The notes: generated by a model not told the origin, from the sequence alone. A stretch of 64,000 bases of DNA from Streptomyces sp. Edi4 (GCF_040253615.1 NZ_JBEJGY010000004.1:806001-870000), one strand, 5' to 3'; positions 50,790 to 60,340 are shown, counted from the stretch's first letter. Numbers and translations: made by a program.

Positions 50790-51024
50790 AACTCCTCGCG
50801 GATGTCGGATGCCAGACATCGGATGCCAGATGTTGGCTGTCAGATGTTGGCTGTCAGATGTCAGGTGTCGGATGTCAGTTTTTGTCGGGCGCCGGGCGCC
50901 GGGCGTTGGGTGTGGGGCGTTGGGCGCCGGGTGTTGGGTGTTGGGTGTGGGGCCTCGAGTGTCTGGCGCAGGTGTCGGAGCCGACTGGTGCCAACCGGCG
51001 CCGGCTGGTGCCAACCGGCGCGGG
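50790..51024. repeat. Cluster of three short-repeat tracts
   Basis: The gap between two minus-strand secreted-protein genes is almost all repeats. At 50800-50880 there are GATGTCGGATGCCAG-like units, including two exact 14-base copies at 50830 and 50844. At 50887-50953 a tract of GGGCGCCGG and GGGTGTTGG variants is rich in GGG runs. At 50985-51024 a 20-base unit is repeated with one change. Confidence 0.9.
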
Positions 51025-51040
51025 GTGGTGCGCCGGGTGG

Positions 51041-51922
51041 TCAGGCGCAGGTGGGGACGCCGTCGAGCCAGGCAGGGCCCTGGATGTAGATGTTGGTGAT
51101 CCAGGCGTTGTAGTCGGGCAGGTAGGACCACGCGTCGTTGCGGTAGCCGTCGGCCTCGACGAGCTGGGCGTGCTTCTGGCAGCCGACCTTCACGCGGGTG
51201 GGGCCCGCGAACTTGTTGACGCGGGCGCTGGTCGTGGCGGGCTGGGTGTGCGTCCACACATCGGTGCCCCAGGTGGAGAAGTTCCCGCTCTGGCCCGGGT
51301 CGCCGCCGATGCGTACCGCGCCGTTGTAGTCGCCGCCGAGCCGTACGTCGCTGACCATCACATGGGTCCCCGACTGGCGGGCCTCGACCATCTTGCCCGC
51401 GCCCAGGTAGACCGCGATGTGATGGATGGAGTTGGCGCCGCCCCAGGCCATCAGGTCGCCCGGCAGCAGCGGCCCGGTGCCCTGGCCCGCCCCGAAACGG
51501 GCCGTCACGTGCGGGGAGTGGTACTGGCTGTTGGCGGTGCCGGCCAGGATGTCCTGGCCGGTGGCCTGGGCGTAGGCGTAGCGCACCAGACCCGAGCAGT
51601 CGAATCCCAGGCGCTCCGGGTCGTGGTCGCTGGCGGGGTCGGTGGGGTCCACCTGGCCGTAGGTGGCGCCGGGCTGCGGCCCGTGGCCGCCGCCCCACGT
51701 GTACCAGAGACCGAGCTGTGAGCAGGCCGCCCGCACCGCGGCCTCGGCGGCGGCGGAGGCGCCCGGTGCGAGCACGTCGCAGCCGCCGGCCGCCGCCCGG
51801 GTCGCTGCCTCCGGGTGGGGCGCGGCGGTGGCGGCAGGGGCGGTCGGCACGATGGCGCAGGCCGTCAGGAGGCCGGCGGTGGCGATGGCGCGGCGGGTTC
51901 TGGCAAGGGTGTGGTGGCGCAT
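51041..51922 (-). CDS. NlpC/P60 cell-wall endopeptidase
   Basis: A 293-residue exported NlpC/P60 protein. The signal peptide ends near ATAA (residue 33). The catalytic domain (about 55-200) has the nucleophile Cys in FDCSGLVRYAY and the His in SIHHIAVYLG. A C-terminal domain of about 75 residues (KVGCQKHAQLVEADGYRNDAW, ending PTC) has two cysteines and an SH3-like pattern. The enzyme probably cleaves peptidoglycan stem peptides. The gene at 50399 encodes a similarly styled small domain and may be functionally linked. Confidence 0.88.
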   Translation of the reverse strand: MRHHTLARTRRAIATAGLLTACAIVPTAPAATAAPHPEAATRAAAGGCDVLAPGASAAAEAAVRAACSQLGLWYTWGGGHGPQPGATYGQVDPTDPASDHDPERLGFDCSGLVRYAYAQATGQDILAGTANSQYHSPHVTARFGAGQGTGPLLPGDLMAWGGANSIHHIAVYLGAGKMVEARQSGTHVMVSDVRLGGDYNGAVRIGGDPGQSGNFSTWGTDVWTHTQPATTSARVNKFAGPTRVKVGCQKHAQLVEADGYRNDAWSYLPDYNAWITNIYIQGPAWLDGVPTCA

Positions 51923-52111
51923 GTCGTTTCCCCGTTTCGTCGGATGCGTGCCGGATCGGTGCCCGGGGCGGCGGGATGCCCCCGTGCCGGACGGGATCAC
52001 CTGCGGCGGTGGTTCGAGACTGGGCCGTGGCCGGGGGCGTTGTCGAGGAGGAGGCCGTCTCCCGTAGTGCCGGGAAACGGGAAACACCTGGGAAACGGCT
52101 GGGCCCGCGGG

Positions 52112-55100
52112 TCACTTGGGGGCCGGGCACAGCGGACGGAAGGGCACGTCGGGCAGCAGATGGGCCCAGCTTTCCGGGCCCGTGTCGGCCAACAGGCGGC
52201 ACACCTGGGCCTGTTGGCGGGGCACGTCGGTGTTCCACAGTCTGACGGTGCCGTCGTTGCTGCTGCTGGCCAGTGTCCCGGGCAGGGCGGGGTCGAAGGT
52301 GACGCCCCACACGGCGCCGGTGTGTCCGCTGAGGGTGGCGAGGTGCCGGGCGCGGACGGGGTCCCACAGGCGGACGCTCTGGTCGCTGCCGCTGGACGCG
52401 AGCGTCCGGCCGTCGGGGCTGAAGGCGACCGCGCGCACCGAGCCGCTGTGACCGGCGAGGGTGCGGGCCTTGGCGTGGCCCGCGAGGTCCCACAGGCGTA
52501 CGGTCCCGTCGTTGGCGCCGCTGGCGAGGGTGCGCCCGTCGGGGGCGAACGCGACGGAGCGCACCGAACCGGTGTGCCCGCGCAGCACCGACCGGGGGCC
52601 GTGGCCGGGGTCGCGCACGTCCCACAGCCGGACCGTCAAGTCGTCGCTCGCGGTGGCCACCGTGCGCCCGTCGGGGCTGAACGCGACCGCGTTGACGAAG
52701 TCCTCGTGTCCGCCGAGCGTGGCGTAGGGGCGGCGGGTGGCGACGTTCCACAGGGTGGCGGTGCGGTCGGCGCTCGCGGAGGCGAGCAGCTTGCCGTCGG
52801 GCGAGAACGCCACCGCGAACACCGAGCCGTCGTGTCCGGTGAGGGCCGCGTCCAGGCGGCCCGTCGCCGCTTCCCAGAGTCTGACCGTGCGGTCGGCGCC
52901 CGCCGACGCGAGCAGCTTGCCGTCGGGCGAGAACGCCACCGCGAACACCGAGCCGTCGTGTCCGGTGAGGGTGGCGCGCAGCCGGTGGCGTGCCACGTCC
53001 CACAGCCGTACGGTGCGGTCGGCCTGGGCGGAGGCGAGCAAGGTGGCGTCGGGTGAGAACGCCGACTGCCACGCCTCGGTGAAGGGCCGGGCGGTGAGCG
53101 CCGAGCGGCCCGGGTCCCACAGCACGACGGACTGGTCGAATCCACCTGTCGCGAGGTGTTCGTCGGGGCCCGCGGCCACGGCGAGGACGTAGTCGGTGTG
53201 GCCGGACAGGGTGGCGACCACGCGGTGGTTCACGGCGTCCCACAGCTTCACGGTGCCGTCGCCGCTCGCGCTGATGACGGTGTCGCCGCTACGGGTGAAG
53301 GCGACGGCGTTCACGTCGTCGCTGTGTCCGGTCAGGACGGCCCGGGTGGTGCCCTGGGGCAGGTCCCACAGTCGTACGGTGCGGTCCGCGCCTCCGGTCG
53401 CCAGGGTGTGGCCGTCCGGGCTGAAGGCCACGCCGAGCACTTGGTCGCTGTGCCCGGTGAGGACCTGGGTGTGCTGACTGCCCGTCACGTCCCACAGCCG
53501 TACGGTGCGGTCCATGGAGGCCGAGGCCACGCTGTGCCCGTCGGGGCTGTAGGCGACCGCCATCACCGCGTCGTCGTGGCCGGTCAGGACGGTTCGCGCG
53601 GTGCCGTCGGGCACGTTCCACAGGCGTACGGTGCGGTCCGTGCCGCCGGACGCCAGGGTGTGGCCGTCCGGGCTGAACGCCACGGAGCGGACGGCGCCCT
53701 GGTGTCCGCGCAGGGTGGCGGTCATCCGGTGGGTGGCCGCGTCCCAGAACCGTACGGTGCCGTCGGCGCCGGCCGTCGCAAGGCGCGTGCCGTCGGCGCT
53801 GTAGGCGACGGCGGTCACGGCTCCGGTGTGGCCGCCGAGGGTCGCGGTCATCCGGTGGCTCGTGGTGTCCCACAGGCGCACGGCGGCGTCCGAGCTCGCC
53901 GACGCGAGCGTCCTGCCGTCGGGGCTGAACGCCACCGAGTTGACCGGGCCCGCGTGTCCGCGCAGCCGTCCGTCGAAGTACTGCGCCTGGGTGCTGAGCA
54001 GGGCGCCGCGTGCCTGCGGGGTGTGGCCGGTGCGGTAGGCGTCGGCGGCAAGCAGCATGGAGGCTTCGGGCTGCCCGGCGGCCAGGGTTCCCGACCGTAC
54101 GGCCAGGGCCTGCGACTGGGCGGTGCGGCTCTGGTCGAGGGCGCGTCTGCGCTGCTGGAAGGCGAGGGATCCGGCCGCCACCGCGATGGCGAGGAGTCCG
54201 GCGAGGGTCGCGAGCAGGGCGCGGCGCACCTGGGTCTGGCGCCGCGCCTGGCGCTCTTCGCGCTTCTCCTCCGCCGCGCACGCCGCCAGGAACTCCCTTT
54301 CCACCGGCCCCAGTTGGCCGCTTCCCTGGGCCTCGCGCGCGCGTTCGCGCACGGCGGCGAGCCGGGTGCCGCGGTAGAGCAGGGACGGGTCGCGGCCGGC
54401 CTTGGCCCACTGGTTCGCCGCGTCGCAGACCTGCTGGCGCAGCACCAGGCCCGCGCGGTCGGCGTCGATCCAGCCGCGCAGCCGTGGCCAGGCACGCACG
54501 AGTGCTTCGTGGGTGATCTCCACCGTTTCGCTGCCGGCGGTGAGGAGCCGGGCGCGTACGAAGGCGTCGACGGCACGCGCGCCGGATGCCGGATCGCTCA
54601 ACTGCCGCATGAGCGCGGCGCGTTCGACGGGCAGGCGGGTCTGTGCGGTGTCGTCGGCCACATGGACCAGGCGCACCAGGAGCTGGCGGGCCATCACCTG
54701 TTCGGCGTGGTCGAGGCGTCCGTACACCGACTCGGCGGTGCGGGCGACCGCTCCGTGGATGCCGCCGGTCGTCTCGTAGCCGGCCACCGTCAGGGTCCGG
54801 CTCGTGCGCTGCTGCCAGGTGACGAACAGGGCGTGCGCGAGCAGGGGGAGCGAGCCGATCGAGGCGGCGGCGTCGGCGCCGAGGTCCCTCAACAGCAGGT
54901 GCGTCAGGCCGGGTTCGAGGCTGAGTCCGGCTCGTTCGGCGGGTCCCGTGATGGCCTGGCGCAGCTGGGCGCCGGACATCGGGCCGAGCGCGAACAGGCC
55001 GTGGGTGAAGACCTCCACGAGGCGCGGGTGGTCGAGGCAGTGTCCGCAGAAGTCGGCGCGCAGGCCGATCACGACGGCGGCGTGGCCGGGTGCGCCGTCG

Positions 55101-55870
55101 TGGGGCCCGGCGGTGGCCAGGGCGTGGAGCACGGCCACGAAGTCGCGGCGTTCCCGCTCGCTCTCGCACAGGGTGAAGGTCTCCTCGAACTGGTCGACGA
55201 CCAGGACGAGGCCGGGCGGCCGGCCGTGGGCCGCCGATGCGTCGAGCAGCGCCCGGGGCCGACGGGCCAGCGTCTCGGGGGTGATCTGCGCGCCGGCCGC
55301 CGCGAGGACGTCCGCCGCGCAGCGCAGAAGTTCCTTGAGCGGGTGGGCGGTCGGTGTGCACACGACGACGGGCCACTGGCCGGAGCCGGGCGTGGGCAGT
55401 GCGCCCCGGCGCAGTGCGGGCAGCAGTCCGGCCTGGAGGAGCGAGGACTTGCCCGCGCCCGATGGGGCGACCACCGCGAGCACACCCTGGCCCATGCGTT
55501 CGGCGAGCCTGCCGGTCAGTTCGGCGGTCGCGCTCTCGCGTCCGTAGAACCATTCGGCGTCCTGGGGCCCGTAGGCGGCGAGACCGCGGTAGGGGCAGGG
55601 GGCGGTCGCGTCGGCGGGGGCGTGCGCGGTGCGGGCCTCGGGGACGGTCGCCGCGGCGGGCAGCAGGCGTACGAGCGCGCCGCGCGCCTCCAGTACGTCG
55701 TCGCAGCGGCGGGCCACGTCGAGTGTGGGTGGCTTGCTGCCGTTCTCGATCTTGCTGAGGTACCCCTTGCTGTAGTGGATCGAGCGGGCGAGCCCGGTGA
55801 GGGACACCTTGCGCAGGCCTCGCAGCCGCCGCAGCTCCGCCGCGAAGGGGCCGGCCGTTTCGTCGTCCAT
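52112..55870 (-). CDS. XRE-nSTAND NTPase-WD40 protein
   Basis: A 1252-residue signalling protein. Residues 8-60 form an XRE-type helix-turn-helix (LARSIHYSKGYLSKIENG). Residues 95-530 form an nSTAND NTPase with P-loop APSGAGKSS at 135-143 and Walker B LVVDQFEE. A helix near 550-570 (ALLATLAGLLAIAVAAGSLAF) may cross the membrane. The rest is 14 WD40 repeats, enough for two seven-bladed propellers; the eighth lacks its GH. It is divergent from the M4 protease gene, which it may regulate. Related proteins act as stress sensors or in phage defence. ATG at 55870. Confidence 0.9.
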   Translation of the reverse strand: MDDETAGPFAAELRRLRGLRKVSLTGLARSIHYSKGYLSKIENGSKPPTLDVARRCDDVLEARGALVRLLPAAATVPEARTAHAPADATAPCPYRGLAAYGPQDAEWFYGRESATAELTGRLAERMGQGVLAVVAPSGAGKSSLLQAGLLPALRRGALPTPGSGQWPVVVCTPTAHPLKELLRCAADVLAAAGAQITPETLARRPRALLDASAAHGRPPGLVLVVDQFEETFTLCESERERRDFVAVLHALATAGPHDGAPGHAAVVIGLRADFCGHCLDHPRLVEVFTHGLFALGPMSGAQLRQAITGPAERAGLSLEPGLTHLLLRDLGADAAASIGSLPLLAHALFVTWQQRTSRTLTVAGYETTGGIHGAVARTAESVYGRLDHAEQVMARQLLVRLVHVADDTAQTRLPVERAALMRQLSDPASGARAVDAFVRARLLTAGSETVEITHEALVRAWPRLRGWIDADRAGLVLRQQVCDAANQWAKAGRDPSLLYRGTRLAAVRERAREAQGSGQLGPVEREFLAACAAEEKREERQARRQTQVRRALLATLAGLLAIAVAAGSLAFQQRRRALDQSRTAQSQALAVRSGTLAAGQPEASMLLAADAYRTGHTPQARGALLSTQAQYFDGRLRGHAGPVNSVAFSPDGRTLASASSDAAVRLWDTTSHRMTATLGGHTGAVTAVAYSADGTRLATAGADGTVRFWDAATHRMTATLRGHQGAVRSVAFSPDGHTLASGGTDRTVRLWNVPDGTARTVLTGHDDAVMAVAYSPDGHSVASASMDRTVRLWDVTGSQHTQVLTGHSDQVLGVAFSPDGHTLATGGADRTVRLWDLPQGTTRAVLTGHSDDVNAVAFTRSGDTVISASGDGTVKLWDAVNHRVVATLSGHTDYVLAVAAGPDEHLATGGFDQSVVLWDPGRSALTARPFTEAWQSAFSPDATLLASAQADRTVRLWDVARHRLRATLTGHDGSVFAVAFSPDGKLLASAGADRTVRLWEAATGRLDAALTGHDGSVFAVAFSPDGKLLASASADRTATLWNVATRRPYATLGGHEDFVNAVAFSPDGRTVATASDDLTVRLWDVRDPGHGPRSVLRGHTGSVRSVAFAPDGRTLASGANDGTVRLWDLAGHAKARTLAGHSGSVRAVAFSPDGRTLASSGSDQSVRLWDPVRARHLATLSGHTGAVWGVTFDPALPGTLASSSNDGTVRLWNTDVPRQQAQVCRLLADTGPESWAHLLPDVPFRPLCPAPK
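52781..52970. repeat. Near-identical duplicated WD40 blade
   Basis: About 63 bases near 52782-52844 recur essentially unchanged at 52908-52970, 126 bases (42 codons, one blade) away, inside the WD40 gene. Repeats 9 and 10 both read LTGHDGSVFAVAFSPDG. This points to a recent blade duplication or gene conversion. Confidence 0.8.
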
Positions 55871-56272
55871 TGGCACGGCATCTACCTTTCCGTGACGGAC
55901 GGGGCGTACGCCTGAAAAAGGCGAACTTGGTCCACTTACGGTCATCAATGTGCCCGCGTTCGGGCGGTGTTGGACGGCACGGGCCTCCGGTCGGGCCCGG
56001 CGAGGAGAGGCACCCGGGAAGCAACCTTTCGGCGCGATCTGCCATCTCCGCCGTCGAGTGGGGGAGTTCGGACACCTTCCGGCCACCTGGAACGGGGCCG
56101 ATTGTTAAATCTGGGTTCCGGGAACACGGAACTCGATCTTCCCTCTTTACATGTCCATGCCAGGCATAGCAGGGTTCCGGCCAAGACCTCACAGTCCCCA
56201 CGGTGCACAACAGCACCGTGCGTACGGGCGGTTGTGAGCCGACCGCCCCCGCACCTCTAAGGACCCCCCACC
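55871..56272. other. Divergent promoter region, WD40/M4
   Basis: About 400 bases between divergent genes, without a gene. An AT-richer segment at 56100-56165 (TTGTTAAATCTGGG; CTCTTTACATG) probably holds the M4-protease promoter, and GTTCC-G-GGAAC at 56112-56122 is a short dyad that could be a regulator site. Confidence 0.45.
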
Positions 56273-58057
56273 GTGCGTACACCCCACATACGCAGCCTGG
56301 CGATATCCCTGGCCGTCACCACGGCCCTCACCATCACGGCGGGGGGCGGGGCCACGGCCTTCGCCGCTCCCGCCGCCCAGGGGGCCACCGCCCCCGCGGC
56401 CACCACCGCTTTCCAGCCGGTCATCGACGCGGCCCGCGCCGCCGCCCAGGCACACGCCTCGGCCACCGGCGTCGGCAAGGACGACACACTTCAGGCCAGC
56501 GACGTCCTGGTCGACCCGGACGGCAAGAAGCACGTCCGGTTCATACGCTCGCACCAGGGACTGCCCGTCCTCGGCGGCGACCTCGTCATCCACCTCGACG
56601 CGAGATCCGGCTACACCGGTGTGACCCGGGCCCTGCGCCGCCAGGTCACCGTTCCCACCACCAGCGCCAAGCTGACGGCCGCACAGGCCAAGGCGAAGGC
56701 CGCCGCCGTCGCCAAGGGCACCGCGGGCACCGCCAAGCTCGTGGTGGACGCCCGCGCCGGGCACGCGGCGCTCGCCTACCAGATCCAGGTGACGAACAGC
56801 TCGACCACCGAGTCCGGCACCCGCACCGTGGTCGTCGACGCCGCCACCGGCACGGTCCTCAGCAACACCCCGGCCGACGACTCCTTCTTTTCCCCCGGCG
56901 TCCAGGCCAAGCTCCGCAAGAGCGGCCAGAAGCTCAGCCCGGCTCTCGACGCCTCCTTGCCCGCTCCCCTCGCCTCATCGAGGGCGACCGGGTTCCCGGC
57001 CTCGGCCAGTGGCACCGGCGCCTCCCTGTTCGTGGGCAGCGTGCCGCTGACCACCACGCAGACGGCCAAGAGCGCGTTCGCCCTGAAGGACCCGAGCCGG
57101 GGCCAGACCGAGACCCGCGACGCCGGCAACAAGCAGCTGGAGCAGTTCAGCGCGGGCAAGGCGTTCACCAGCACCACCAACCGCTGGGGCACCGGCAAGG
57201 TGAGCGACCGCTCCACCGTCGCCGTCGACGCGCAGTACGGGATCACCAGCACCCTGGACTTCTACAAGAAGACCCTGGGCCGCGACGGGATCAAGAACGA
57301 CGGCGTGGGCGCCCACGCGATGGTGCACTTCGGCAGCAAGGTCGGCAACGCCTTCTGGGACTCCGACTGCGGCTGCATGCTCTACGGCGACGGTGACGGG
57401 CAGACCTTCGCGCAGCCCCTGGTCGTCCTCGACGTCACCGGCCACGAGCTCACCCATGGCGTCGTGGACGCGACGGCGAACCTCCAGCCGACCCGCGTCG
57501 ACGCCGACGACAACCAGTTCGGCGAGCCCGGCGCGCTGAACGAGTCGCTGGCCGACATCTTCGGCAGCAACGTCGAGTTCGCCACCAACAACCCCAAGAA
57601 CCCGCCGAACTACCTGATGGGCGAGAAGCTGGGGCTCCAGCAGAAGTTCCTGCGCCGGCTTGACAAGCCGTCCCTCGACAAGCTCGAAGGCACGGTCGAC
57701 TACTGGTCGCCCGCGTCCTACGACACCGAGGTCCACGCGGGTTCCGGCGTCTCCTCGCACGCCTACTACCTGCTGGCCGAGGGCAGCGGCAAGAAGACCA
57801 TCAACGGTGTCGCCTACGACTCGCCGACCTACGACGGCTCGACGGTGACCGGCATCGGCCGCGACAAGGCCACGGCCATCTTCTACCGTGCGCTCACCCG
57901 GTACATGGTCTCCACGACCGACTTCCACGACGCCCGCACCGCCACGCTGAGCGCCGCCGCCGACCTGTACGGCGCGTCCAGCACCGAGTACAAGACGGTC
58001 GACCAGGCCTGGGCCGCCGTCAACGTGACTCCGGCGAACGCCCCGTCCGCCGGCTGA
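56273..58057 (+). CDS. M4-family secreted metalloprotease
   Basis: A 594-residue thermolysin-like neutral protease precursor. The signal peptide ends near AFAA (residue 31). An FTP/PepSY-type propeptide follows (HVRFIRSHQGLPVLGGDLVIH; LAYQIQV). The catalytic domain from about residue 300 has zinc ligands His391 and His395 in HELTHG, with catalytic Glu392, and Glu424 in ALNESLADIFG; the insert between them is nine residues longer than in thermolysin. GSGVSSHAYYLLAEG holds the later active-site His region. GTG start. A strong hairpin follows. Confidence 0.93.
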   Translation: MRTPHIRSLAISLAVTTALTITAGGGATAFAAPAAQGATAPAATTAFQPVIDAARAAAQAHASATGVGKDDTLQASDVLVDPDGKKHVRFIRSHQGLPVLGGDLVIHLDARSGYTGVTRALRRQVTVPTTSAKLTAAQAKAKAAAVAKGTAGTAKLVVDARAGHAALAYQIQVTNSSTTESGTRTVVVDAATGTVLSNTPADDSFFSPGVQAKLRKSGQKLSPALDASLPAPLASSRATGFPASASGTGASLFVGSVPLTTTQTAKSAFALKDPSRGQTETRDAGNKQLEQFSAGKAFTSTTNRWGTGKVSDRSTVAVDAQYGITSTLDFYKKTLGRDGIKNDGVGAHAMVHFGSKVGNAFWDSDCGCMLYGDGDGQTFAQPLVVLDVTGHELTHGVVDATANLQPTRVDADDNQFGEPGALNESLADIFGSNVEFATNNPKNPPNYLMGEKLGLQQKFLRRLDKPSLDKLEGTVDYWSPASYDTEVHAGSGVSSHAYYLLAEGSGKKTINGVAYDSPTYDGSTVTGIGRDKATAIFYRALTRYMVSTTDFHDARTATLSAAADLYGASSTEYKTVDQAWAAVNVTPANAPSAG

Positions 58058-58067
58058 TCACGCCCGT

Positions 58068-58101
58068 CACTGCCGCTCCACGGGTCCGTGGGGCGGCAGT
58101 G
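58068..58101. terminator. Terminator of M4 protease gene
   Basis: A 16-base-pair stem with one G-U pair and a two-base GT loop (58068-58083 with 58086-58101), ten bases after the protease stop. Confidence 0.8.
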
Positions 58102-58249
58102 GCATGTCCACCGCCGGGCGACGTCCCGGTGTCACCATCGGCGGACGTTCGGCATGCGTGGGCGCGGCAGCGGTGTCAGGGTCGGATGGCCGGGGTGCGC
58201 CCGGCGCCCGCGCCACCGGACGCGGCCCGACACGCATGAGGAGTCACCA

Positions 58250-58453
58250 GTGCGCCATCGCATCGTCGCCGAACCGCTTCCCGACGGCACGCTCAAGGAG
58301 TGGCACATGGTCCGGGGCGAGGAAGTACAGGCCATGTGCGGACGGGACCTCGCCGAGGGCGCCCAGGAGATGCCCGACGACGCCTGGGGCACCGACCGCG
58401 CCCACCCCTTCTGTCACACCTGCGGTGCGCTCTATCTGCGCGAAGTCCCCTGA
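58250..58453 (+). CDS. Small Cys-containing protein
   Basis: A 67-residue cytoplasmic protein with MVRGEEVQAMCGRDL and a C-terminal HPFCHTCGALYLREV. Three cysteines and two histidines could make a zinc site. Similar short proteins are widespread in Streptomyces without a known function. GTG start at 58250 with TGAGGAG six bases upstream. Confidence 0.7.
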   Translation: MRHRIVAEPLPDGTLKEWHMVRGEEVQAMCGRDLAEGAQEMPDDAWGTDRAHPFCHTCGALYLREVP

Positions 58454-58614
58454 CGCGGCGCGGTGACGCGGGGCTTGCTCCCGCGCGGGTCCGGCTGCGC
58501 GCCGCGTCCGCGCGGGTCCATCCAGGGACGCGAGGTCGCGGGGAGTATGTCCGGCGCGCGCCGGGTACTCGCGTCCGGCAGATGTGGTTCGGTCGCGGCG
58601 GCAGGAGGCACTTC

Positions 58615-60123
58615 ATGAGCGGTACGGCGCAGAGTCCCGGGCGGGGGCCGGGGACCATCACCACCTCGGTGCCGGCCAGGCTCGACCGGCTCCCCTGGTC
58701 GCGCTGGCACTGGATGATCGTCATCGGGCTCGGCACCGTGTGGATCCTGGACGGGCTCGAGGTCACCGTCGTCGGGAACATCGCGAGCCGCCTCTCCGAG
58801 GACGGCAGCGGTCTCGCGATCACCGACGCCCAGGTCACCGGCCTGGGCGCCGCGCTGTATGTGGCCGGCGCCTGCTGCGGGGCGCTGTTCTTCGGCTGGC
58901 TCACCGACCGGTTCGGACGCAAGAAGCTGTTCCTGGTCACCCTCGCGGTCTATCTCGCCGCGACCGCGATGACCGCTCTGTCCTTCACGGCGTGGTGGTT
59001 CTTCCTGTTCCGCTTCCTGACCGGTTTCGGCATCGGTGGTGAGTACGCGGCGATCAACTCCGCCATCGACGAACTGATCCCGAGCAAGTACCGCGGCCGG
59101 GTGGACCTCATCATCAACGGAAGCTACTGGCTCGGTGCCATGGGCGGCGCGCTGCTGTCGGTGCTCGCCCTCAACACCGACCTGCTGCCGAAGAACATCG
59201 GCTGGCGCCTCACCTTCGCCCTCGGTGTGGTGCTCGGTCTCGTCATCCTGCTGGTGCGCCGCCATGTGCCGGAGAGCCCGCGGTGGATGTTCATCCACGG
59301 CCGTGAGGAGGGCGCGGAGCAGCTGCTCGACGACGTGGAGCGCACGGTGGAGCAGGAGAAGGGCGAGCGGCTGCCGGAGCCCGGGAGCTCGATCACCATC
59401 GAGCAGCGCACCAGCGTGGGCTTCTGGGAGATCGCCCGGACCCTGTTCAGCTCCTACCCCAAGCGCGCGGTGCTCGGCTTCGCCCTCTTCATCGGGCAGG
59501 CCTTCCTCTACAACGCGATCACCTTCGGCTTCAGCTCGATTTTGGTGAAGTTCTTCGCCGTGTCGAGCGGCAGCACCGGCTACTTCTTCGCCGTGATCGC
59601 CTTCGGCAACTTCCTCGGCCCGCTCTTCCTCGGCAAGCTGTTCGACACGGTCGGCCGCCGCCGGATGATCGCCGGCACCTATGTGCTCTCGGGCGCGCTG
59701 CTCTTCGTCACCGCGTGGTTCTTCGCGCAGGGGTGGCTCAACGCGACCACGATGACGGCGTGCTGGTGTGTGGTGCTGTTCTTCGCGTCGGCGGGCGCGA
59801 GTTCGGCGTACCTGACGGTGAGTGAGATCTTCCCGATGGAGACCCGCGCGATGGCGATCGCCTTCTTCTACGCGATCGGCACGGCCGCGGGCGGCATCTC
59901 GGGGCCGCTGGTGTTCTCCGCCCTGACGTCCAGCGGGGTGGTCGCTGACGCCGTCCTCGCATTCAGCATCGGCGCCGCGCTGATGACGGCGGCCGGCGTG
60001 GTGGCCGCGTTCTTGGCCATCGACGCCGAGGGCAAGTCCCTGGAGGACATCGCCGCCCCGCTCTCCGCGCGACTCGGCGCCCAGGGCGAGAAGGCGACCC
60101 CGCCGGCGGCGCCCGCCGGGTGA
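58615..60123 (+). CDS. MFS metabolite:H+ symporter
   Basis: A 502-residue major-facilitator protein of the sugar-porter/metabolite-symporter type. Helix 1 has TVWILDGLEVTVVGN; loop 2-3 has LTDRFGRKK; helix 4-5 has GFGIGGEYAAINSAIDELIPS; the central loop is long (GREEGAEQLLDDVERTVEQE). The arrangement is similar to bacterial aromatic-acid or inositol carriers. The substrate is unknown. ATG at 58615 with AGGAGG at 58603-58608. A hairpin follows. Confidence 0.9.
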   Translation: MSGTAQSPGRGPGTITTSVPARLDRLPWSRWHWMIVIGLGTVWILDGLEVTVVGNIASRLSEDGSGLAITDAQVTGLGAALYVAGACCGALFFGWLTDRFGRKKLFLVTLAVYLAATAMTALSFTAWWFFLFRFLTGFGIGGEYAAINSAIDELIPSKYRGRVDLIINGSYWLGAMGGALLSVLALNTDLLPKNIGWRLTFALGVVLGLVILLVRRHVPESPRWMFIHGREEGAEQLLDDVERTVEQEKGERLPEPGSSITIEQRTSVGFWEIARTLFSSYPKRAVLGFALFIGQAFLYNAITFGFSSILVKFFAVSSGSTGYFFAVIAFGNFLGPLFLGKLFDTVGRRRMIAGTYVLSGALLFVTAWFFAQGWLNATTMTACWCVVLFFASAGASSAYLTVSEIFPMETRAMAIAFFYAIGTAAGGISGPLVFSALTSSGVVADAVLAFSIGAALMTAAGVVAAFLAIDAEGKSLEDIAAPLSARLGAQGEKATPPAAPAG

Positions 60124-60171
60124 GAGGGGGCCGCCGCTTCGGCGCGAAGTGGGCGGCGGGCAGGGCCAGTT

Positions 60172-60196
60172 GGGCGGCGAGCGGGGCTCGCCGCCC
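60172..60196. terminator. Terminator after MFS symporter
   Basis: A perfect ten-base-pair stem GGGCGGCGAG/CTCGCCGCCC with a five-base loop, about 50 bases after the MFS stop codon. Confidence 0.7.
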
Positions 60197-60263
60197 TCTG
60201 TCGTATGCGCGCACGCGAGCGGGCGCCGCGCACCCCAGCCTATTGCAAGCCCTCTTCGCGAGC

Positions 60264-60278
60264 GTTAGAGTCTCTAAC
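60264..60278. promoter_or_regulatory. GTTAGAG-T-CTCTAAC dyad
   Basis: A perfect seven-base inverted repeat around a central T, 62 bases before the epimerase-like gene, in AT-richer sequence (ACTATCGG and AAATAACAAA follow). It is likely an operator of a dimeric regulator encoded elsewhere, overlapping the gene's promoter. Confidence 0.6.
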
Positions 60279-60340
60279 TATCGGCACGCCAAATAACAAA
60301 GCCGGGTGCGCGCACGCCTCGGCCGTAGAAGGGCATCGAC

